Assembly (NCBI GenBank): GCA_019843655.1
Contig: JACDQD010000006.1
Coordinates: 23,392,246-23,456,245, forward strand
Reading direction: 5' to 3'
Length of the DNA stretch: 64,000 bases
Origin: Lethocerus indicus
Lineage: Eukaryota; Arthropoda; Insecta; Hemiptera; Belostomatidae
The translations under genes were made by a program, and so were the position numbers. Below the pieces are notes generated by a model. It made no database searches. It worked only from the letters and a program-made list of their open reading frames with translations, and had not been told where the DNA came from. Shown one piece after another: positions 56,159-64,000 of the stretch (positions are counted from its first letter, which is position 1; each line of letters starts with the position of its first letter).

Positions 56159-57107
56159 GACAAAAAAAACGACGAATTCACATAGCTCTGTGATTACTAA
56201 ATTACGTATTAATTATCTAATAAACATATATGTTCTTTTTTTGAATTTCATCAATCTTCCTGCCATTACCTGCATGAAGAGATCAACCTTATAAAATAAC
56301 CATACTATTTTATCCCAAACGTAATTTCTGATATTTTTAAGTATTTAGGTTTAATTAAAAAGTAAATGAAAGTAAAACTCACTCAGTCGGTTACTTATAG
56401 TTCATTTTTTGCTCCGTTATAGTTAAAAATGAATTGGTGTTCGGAGATATCTCAAAACTAGTGTACGTATTAAACATTTAGGCGTAAAGGTTAGCGGGCA
56501 CTGCTGCCCGGTAACGAAGTTGGAGGACTAAAAGGGCATCTTAATCATTAAAGTGTTGGGCTAATGTACAACGGACGGACAGAGGGCATTAGGGCGGTCT
56601 CGGGCGGCGAGCACACGGGGCCGGCCCCAGAGCCACCCTTCGCCCTCCACTGACGACGGAATGCGCCCGGCTTCAGGAATTAGTTGATTGTACTTGGTAA
56701 TGGAGTCTGAATTAATACGGCTCATGGTTAATTTCGAGAGAAGATTCGCAGTTGGGGAGCACCGCTCGGCCAGAATTTAGAGGACGGGGGGGGGAGGGCA
56801 GATTAAGCGCGGGCATAATTTAAAACCTGGCACCGGCCCTGGCGCCCCTGCCGCTCTCCCCTTAAAATAAACTTCACCCTAACTTCACAGGGCAACACGC
56901 TATAACTGTCTTCAAAACAATATCCTTGCGTTGTACCAGACTCGGGCCCTACAAATATTTCGGCTCAGATCTCATTGAAACCTATTATACAACAATATCG
57001 CTGCGGAAATAAAATCAAATGTGGGCTATATTGTCGTTTTGATGATCTCATTAGTTGCAAAATTAAATATATTTTAACAATATATCCATTTTTTACATTA
57101 CTTATTA
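56159..57107. other. non-coding DNA
   Basis: AT-rich to about 56470, then a GC-rich CpG patch at about 56500-56870 with a run of G near 56787-56794, then AT-rich again. Confidence 0.5.
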
Positions 57108-57175
57108 GCAGTTATTAATATGATCGGGGCTGATACTAAGTTTGCACCGCACAGCGATATTGCCGGCATTGTATC
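57108..57175 (-). repeat. hairpin-core dispersed repeat, copy c
   Basis: Read on the minus strand it contains ACAATGCCGGCAATATCGCT, CGGTGC, TTAGTATCAGCCCCGATCAT and ATTAATAACTGC. It matches the plus-strand copies at 34604 and 37433 but has lost the left TACTAA arm. Confidence 0.72.
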
Positions 57176-58748
57176 CGTGAAAATTTTGTTCAAATTGTAC
57201 TAATAAAATAATAATGCGTTTAGTTAACTTATTATTAACCTCTGGTATTAGATGTGATAAAATAATAGACCGAACTATCCACAATTGATATAGAAGTGAC
57301 TAAGGACGCCGCTCGTCAAGGGGAGCTGTGGCACTAAGCGATCCTCATTCGCAGCCCCTCCACAGGGCCTGTCATTTTCTTTGTCACGATTAATGTCAAT
57401 CAATTTCGGATACCCGCCGAAATTTTCCCCACAAATGAAGTTTTCAGCCCGCCCATCAGATTGGAATGTTAAATTCGGGACGTCAACCGTAATTTAAAAG
57501 GGGGACCTCGTTTACACCGCATTGGTTCTCTTATAAACGTCAATATGACATTATTAAAACCGATCAATTTACTTAAACTTCTAGCGAAAACAAAGTCTAT
57601 TGCTAAAGATAGTGAAGAATATTGATGAATGAAGGAAAATGTAAATCTACCAACGAACAATAGAATTTGTTACCATAATTGTATTAAAATGACCTCTTGA
57701 TTTAATGTACACTATAAGAAATGAAAAAATGCATAATACGTCTGTCTCACTGCACTTACGTTATTCCAGTACCTATTCTTCATTTATTGAAAAACACTTG
57801 ATTACACAACCTTTGCAGTTTATGATCCGCCTTTATAGACTTGCAAATTGATGTTGGTAAAGGTTATTGAAATGTTCTATGTGATCAAAAATACGGAACA
57901 CGTGATTGCTTCTTAGCCGAGTAAAACCGAAACCTAATCAATCCTCAACTATTGCTAAAAAGTTAAATTGGCAAAGTTTCATTAAAATCGGTTAACCCAC
58001 GCTCCTCCTAAGAGGCGGATGGGTAGGGGTGGGGGGCCGATTTGGAGGTGGCACTCTCGGCGGAGTTTAGGAACTATCGCACATACAGCGGACGTGTTCC
58101 GGCTTCGTTTGCGGCAAGAGAGGGGCGGGGGGTGTTGAACACCACTGTCGCTGACAGCTCAAGTGAGTCCCGAACCTCAAGCGCTGATGAATTTTTCCCC
58201 GAAAATCCTCAGTATTTTTTTGGTCTCATGTCCGATCCATAGTTGTCGGCCGTTGTTGACCAGAGTTTCCGAAATAAGAAATGCAATTACAATGGATTCC
58301 CAATCGGGGAGAGTCTGGAATATTCTGAGAGTGCACAATGACTCAGCTAAAAGTATGTTGAAGGATAATGTTTAAATCATTGCTTTTTGATCACGCTATA
58401 GTTATCTTCAGTTCTTCACAATTCCGAACTAGATTCTTTGGAAGTAGCATCGCAAATATTTGCCATAAAACCTACAAATTTGAAGGGTTAGCGTACAACA
58501 GAATGTGCTAGTCATTGGATAGCAGAGTCACCCAACGAAATTGATATTCATCTCATTACTTAGCTTGATAAAATTGCGAGCCAATAAAAGTTATTTCTTC
58601 GATTGAAGAATAGACGATGTAATAAGGTATGATGTGTAGTTCAACATAGTTTGGAATGTTTTGTGTGTCGGACGGGAATAAAATAATATATTGGTACGAA
58701 TTCCGGAGTTATATCGGAATTTAAGTTATATTTCCTTTCGTGTTGGCA
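57176..58748. other. non-coding DNA
   Basis: AT-rich, with a GC-rich patch at about 58000-58150. A CTGATGA...GAAAA string at 58184-58206 was rejected as a hammerhead for lack of stem II. Confidence 0.5.
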
Positions 58749-58780
58749 ATATATAAACATATATATCTATATATATATAT
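58749..58780. repeat. short imperfect (TA)n tract
   Basis: TA units interrupted by AAC and CTA. Confidence 0.85.
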
Positions 58781-59780
58781 TGGCTATTGGGTTGAGAGTC
58801 TCGTCTGAGGGTGCTCTTCGAGGCAGTAATAAATGCGGGAGGCCGCCGAAATGTAAGAAACAATAAATCGGTGCCTCCCGAGCATGGGAACGGAGCCGGG
58901 CGTATATTGAGGGGGCGTGCGGCCCGCCGTGAACACACCGAATGGGATTCTTGGGCGTTCCAGCGATAAAAAAAAATCGTGTATGCTATTAAATTTAAGC
59001 GCGTCGGTGGTGCAGAAACTGCCTTACGATCTAACAAGGATCGAGGCTGGTAAAATTATAAAGGTTTTCCTTTACGATTCCTCCTTCCAATCCAAGAGTA
59101 TTGTCAAAAGTTCCCAACTGAAATTTCTATCCAGTTTCACTTAGTCAGTTTAAATTCCATGAAAATTCATCAGCCCTCATTATTGATAGGCGTTTTGTAC
59201 ACTGAGCGGATCTCCAATACCTGACTCTTGATTTCAATTTCAAAGACCGCACTTCCTTGTTGCAGCATTTTAATTATCCGTGTTACCCTTTAATCGCAAT
59301 TTCGAATAGGGCACCGGAGCGCCGTTTAATAATTTCTGTCGACGCTTATTCCTGAATGTTTCTTGGACCGGCTTTCATCACTTTTGGCTACATTCGTTTT
59401 CAATTCAAAAACCGGAAATGGCATTTATCATCCGGAACCGAACGATACGGTCGGGCACCGCTGATATGCGGAGTATGCGCCGGGGGCGTCTCCACGTTCA
59501 ACGGGAATTCGGGTCGTTAAAGCGGGGGCGGGTGGAGGCAGAGTGGGGGAGTAATGACAGCCCACTATCCGCATATCTTCGCCGACAATTAAAAAGGCCT
59601 CCCGTTAATAAAAATCAATTGCTCCGCTAACGTTTATTACCCAGCCGATAGCCGAAGGGACGCCGTTGCTGGCTACCGCAATTATTGGTAGTTTGAAAAT
59701 AATTCACGCGGGCGAACATTTAGTTTAGTTGTACGATATTTACACTAAAACCGCATTAAGTATTATGTTGACACATATGG
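58781..59780. other. non-coding DNA with CpG-rich patches
   Basis: CpG-rich sequence lies near 58800-58960 and 59430-59560. No coding or repeat family signal is recognised. Confidence 0.5.
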
Positions 59781-59822
59781 TTGTATAATGGTTAACATGT
59801 TTCGCCTCTCGTTCGAAATCGC
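59781..59822 (+). repeat. possible tRNA-like SINE remnant
   Basis: TTGTATAATGGTTAACATG (59781-59799) is a good A box with D-loop. CGTTCGAAATCGC (59810-59822) is a good B box with T-loop. They are only about 30 bases apart, so the anticodon arm is deleted. This is a tRNA pseudogene or SINE head. Confidence 0.4.
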
Positions 59823-59928
59823 ATGCGAAAAGTCGATGAAGCTGCCGTACTGCACAATCACGTACCGAGTTTGGTCGAATTGATCATACCTTTTCAGGTG
59901 CTTACCTTCCCTCATGTATTATATATTC

Positions 59929-60003
59929 GTACGCCTTTCAGTCTTGATTGCATGTCTGGCCAGTATAGCATCTAGGAAATGTGGGTAATATTGAAAGGCG
60001 TAC
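59929..60003. repeat. 12-bp perfect inverted repeat spanning 75 bases
   Basis: GTACGCCTTTCA (59929-59940) and TGAAAGGCGTAC (59992-60003) are perfect inverted copies separated by 51 bases. It may be a small non-autonomous element or a hairpin; no direct-repeat flanks were seen. Confidence 0.6.
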
Positions 60004-63000
60004 TAAATTTTATAGTGTCCATAAATCCTCCGAACATTTGAGTGACATGCAACGAGACAGAATTCCATAGTGATATATATCACAGATTTTCTAAAAAATA
60101 AAGTCATTTACTGAGTAATCTAGATGAGATAGGACGGTTAATGGCTGTGTTGATACTAACTAAAAACAAAACTATTTCGGCACATATAATATCAATAATA
60201 AAACACTTAAATTTTTTTACAAATACATTAGAGACATCTAAATATGATTAATTAATTTGCGTTACATTAATATGCTTATAATTTCTAGGTTTTAAATTTC
60301 ACCGAATTTCACCAAAATTATTTTTCTTTCAAATTCCAGGGTCTCTATATGCATTTGTTCTAATTTTATTTCCGATTGTTCATTATTGTTGACTAATTTT
60401 GAATTACAGAGCTGAAAAATACCTACCGGTTGTATGTAGAGGAGTTTGTTTCCGGATGTACAATATATCGGGTGGGGTTCGGCCATTTCTGTTTTGTGCC
60501 CCGGCCGGCGACCTTCTTAACCGTATCCGCTTAGGCGGGAGCAGGCGTCATTAGGCGTTCAAGCAGTGATTTCGTCTGTTTATAAACGCTGTTTGAGTGG
60601 AGTGGTCGGGGGCGGCGGGTAATGATGTGCCGAACACGAGGGGCGGCGGTGGGGCGGTACTAAAACCGATAATGATCATTGCAGTAGGCCCGGCCTGTGG
60701 CGGGGGGGGGACCCCTCTTTACAGTTGCAATGAATTTAAGAGCCGGATTTACAGTGAAGCGCTCTTGGAGCAGCTATTAACCGCCTATTACTTAACGGCC
60801 GTTAAACGGGCGAGCACGTTCTTCCCAAATAGTACACGTATTTGTTAGGTGCTTTTTCCGCCCAACATTTTTCTTCGTGCTCTCCAGGTGATTCATTTGT
60901 TCGAGGTAGATTACCTTGCATATATATAAAAGAGAATTTGAAAAAATATACGCGAAGAATAAACGTTAATAGGTATATTTTCCAGGCCCCAGTTCTTTTA
61001 ACACAAGGAGAATAGTGGGTTAATATTACAGCATATTTCTGTAACAAATGTTGAGCAGCAACTAGTTTATTAGTCCTCGGATGCGGTAGAATTATTAGGG
61101 ACTAATAAAATTGTCGCAAATTGACCTAGTAGGTGTGCAATAATAAATTAAATAGATGGAATTAATTGTAGGGATAGCGGTCGGGAAAAATATTTAATTC
61201 TCAACTAAACAGGCCGCATTTTTGTTACGCGGGTATAGAAGAAATAGCGGGTTGAAATTACGGCCCTTTTGGTGGTGGGAAATAACGAATTTCTTTTTGT
61301 CTATTTTTAATAAGTGTTCCACGGTTGGAATGACTTTATTGGTGGGCTATTGCAAAGACTAAACGTTCGATAGGGCGCCGTTTCATGTTGTGAAGGGACC
61401 GTCTTGTTTTGCGGCGATTCGTCCCTCGCCCAATCCGCTTGTAGTTCAACGGAAAGGGAACGTGGAACGGATTGAATGGATGAGTGGGCTGAACTGGAGG
61501 AGATTCCGAACCTAAATTGGAAAATCTTCGCGCGACCCTACTCCCTTGATTCTAGGCTATGTAACGTTACATTTTCGATTCAATATCTTTCTCGAGGGGG
61601 TGCATTTTGTATATAACGATTCTCCAAAATCACATATGAATAATCCAAACGTCCTCTCAACACTTATTCGACACTAATCCTAGTAATACATGTCTTTTAT
61701 AGCAGTCTTTCTATGTCTCTTCCAAATTCATTTTAGCGTCAAAGATCGTCAACGAATAATATTTCATATTTTTGAATAATTATTGGCATAATCGTCTTAA
61801 CAAACACAGGACATTACACACGGATGCTATAAGATTTGTAATTGTGTAAACGTTGATCAGAGTAGATATTCTTCCTGACTTGATTTGCTTGTGTTTATGC
61901 TGATTGGCTTAAATGTTTACCGAAGTTTCAAAGTCCGCCGGGCGGTGTATAATAGGAGTTCATCATACCCGGCGTCGGTTAAGTGGTCATTGTCCCGAAG
62001 GGACGTAATAAGATTTCCCTTTCTTGGTGGGAAACCGTCCCCCTTAATTAAATACAAGTCGAGCGTCAAATTGGGCCGGCGTTATGGGTACAGGGCGGTT
62101 CAGAATAAGTGATTATTTCGGTTGGCGTAATACGAAACTTTACAGGCACGAAATTGTCGGACAAATTGAAGTTTGCCCTTCGGGAATCGCCGATCCGTTT
62201 TATACAGGTCTACGCAGTTTAACTACACAACATTTCAGCCCAATACAATAAGAAAGTTTTTTTAAATACATGCACCAATTAAATAGGATCCGTATAGAGA
62301 GGATATATGCAAGTGCATAGTGCGCAAAAACAATGACTAATTGTGTGCAATATATTATTTGCAAAATATTAAAAGAAATAAATATCATTGCGAGATCCTA
62401 TTTCTGATGGTTTTTAATTTCTTCCTCAGAGACCGCTCGTTTAATTACAAAAACTACCTTCCGCTTTATGTAAATCGTTATAAATTTCCCATATAATATA
62501 TCTCATCGGATATCTGTTTACCGTCTGGGTTCTTATTATACAAATAAATTTAAAAACCACGTTTTATAATCGAATGTATTAAATGTGTATTTATTGATAT
62601 TAGTTCATCACAGCTAGCGAATTTTAAATAAAAAGCGAGAATTCCAATTCATTATATTTAAATGTAGATATTTAGATTTTTTTAGTGTTTCATGTAAAGT
62701 GAACAAGATTAAATATAATTATTGAAACATATTCGTGTAGACATGTTCTTATATATTTAAAATATTCATTAAAAATTAATACCTGATAGTTACAGTACAC
62801 ACGATATACGGCCGGTAAGCCGGAGAGATAAAAGCTCCTTCAGAAGTCTTCGCCGGCCATATAACGTACGGACAATACCATTTGTTACTCTTCCACCACC
62901 CGCGCTTTTTCATTACTTGTTCCGGCTACGTTCTAGCGCCGGGGCCGGATATTCCCGGGATCTTAGAGCATGAGGCGGCCAAGAGGGATACTGTCATTGA

Positions 63001-63950
63001 GAAAACGAGTCGCCGTTTTTCTCTCCGCCCGGCCCGCCAGAAACGGTTCTCTTCTTCCAAGACGGATGCCGAGAAATTTTCCCCCGGCAGAAAAGTCCCC
63101 CCGACTGTTCTCGTTTAAGCGTCGGCGGCCTACATGAAGTCGACTGCCGTAACAGATAGGCCTCGGCGGTCGGCAAAGCGGATTGTTTGTTCCCGCTCGC
63201 CCCTTTAGCCCTCCCACCAGTTTTAACCCTAATTTAATGCTAAACTGTTCGGGAAACTGTTCCGGAAGTGATTTCGCAAAGAAGATTTCCTCGCTGTAGC
63301 GCTGGGCTCCGGGGACAAATTTTCAATTGTATCCGCGCTAACTCGAGTCGAGAAATCGCGTACATCATCGGGCGCGAAGTTGTATTTCGGGAAAAATCAT
63401 TCCCAAAACTGTATAATTCGTAGAGTTGACCTTATTATCAAACGCGCCCAATTTATATTTCGGAACTGCTGCACAAACTTGGCAACTTTGGTAACGCGGG
63501 ACCATTCTCCACAGGCCAAAAATGTTACTTTGATAATCATGTCTGAATACGGAATTAGTGTGTAGTAGTTGGAAAAAGTAATGATTTAATATGTATAGGC
63601 TCAATAAAAGATTCAGAATCACGATATTAAAATTCGCAAATATTTTTCTACTTAAATCTTTACGCAGTGAACTGGAAATTGAGAGAATGTAAGCTTTTTA
63701 CATCTAAAGAGTCATTTTACTTTTAAAGAGCCTCATGAAAACGATTCTCAATCAATTCACTCCTAAGTCATTTAATCGGTAACTTGATTACTTTCGTTCC
63801 CTGAATTTAGGGCGTTCTTCCCCGTTAGGCCCCAGGGCATTAACTCTTGAAGATTTAGGGCGTGCTCTGAGTTTTAACACACTTGTGCCAACATTTACGA
63901 GACCGGGAAATCGTATACCCCGTTCTATGCATGCGCTAAACACTCGGCTA
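60004..63950. other. non-coding DNA
   Basis: GC-rich patches lie near 60480-60720 and 62870-63210; in the second, frames are open on both strands (62882-63118 plus, 62963-63217 minus), as expected from composition. The rest is AT-rich with no recognised repeat. Confidence 0.5.
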
Positions 63951-64000
63951 ACGAAGGGCGCTACTACCACGCCCGCAATACAGCTAGACGTTGCGGAATT
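63951..64000 (+). repeat. hairpin-core dispersed repeat, copy d, cut by window end
   Basis: AACGAAGGGCG, then CGCCCGCAATACAGCT and GTTGCGGAATT align with AACAAAGGGCG, CCCGCAATACCGCT and GCTGCGGATT of the copy at 37402-37488. The rest lies beyond the window. Confidence 0.6.

Noticed and set aside
58184..58206. CTGATGA followed by CCCCGAAAA on the plus strand as a hammerhead
   Set aside because: The ten bases between the two core parts cannot form stem II, and no stem I pairing is visible.

Overview
The window looks like 64 kb of intergenic or intronic DNA from an animal, most likely an insect or another arthropod. It has no intact protein-coding gene that I can recognise. The only recognisable protein remnant is the 5'-truncated C-terminal end of a Jockey-clade non-LTR retrotransposon (4577-5128, minus). 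The rest is AT-rich DNA broken by many CpG-rich, GC-rich patches a few hundred bases long, with long (TA)n, (CT)n and (GA)n microsatellites. The insect assignment is an inference from the retroelement types, the undepleted CpG and the microsatellites. I cannot name the species.

The most notable content is a dispersed family of short retroelement remnants, about 60-280 bp each, at 7341-7463, 10160-10340, 18453-18511, 26329-26513, 34064-34343 and 39761-39999, with a diverged relative at 19441-19545. Three copies lie between perfect 11-bp direct repeats (target-site duplications), and a fourth has an imperfect pair. One end is constant (TGTTTAAyATnCCTGTTTTG on the plus strand of forward copies). 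The other end is variable or is an inverted partial copy that stops at a fixed point. Inside the repeat is a motif with the layout of a minimal hammerhead ribozyme: CUGANGA, a short stem II, GAAA, a palindromic ACCGGU and GUC. It is flanked by strands that can form stem I. In the diverged copy, stem I has changed on both strands and still pairs. This combination fits the terminal repeats (pLTRs) of Penelope-like retroelements.

Other repeats are a second dispersed family with a hairpin core (34604-34670, 37433-37488, 57108-57175, and one cut by the window end at 63951-64000), several decayed tRNA-derived SINE-like sequences with A and B boxes (10976-11075, 11895-11990, 30500-30600, 40195-40265, 55956-56158, 59781-59822) and a GGGGCC hexanucleotide repeat (28811-28856).

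Possible regulatory DNA includes a roughly 40-bp AT-core element present twice, 1.26 kb apart, inside GC-rich surroundings (36671-36720 and 37932-37990), a CRE-like palindrome (13085-13110) and many TAAT/ATTA-bearing CpG-rich patches. Two short open frames (16351-16536 minus, 38741-38926 minus) look somewhat protein-like and are listed at low confidence. No tRNA or rRNA gene, CRISPR array or operon is visible. The stretches between these features are described region by region below.
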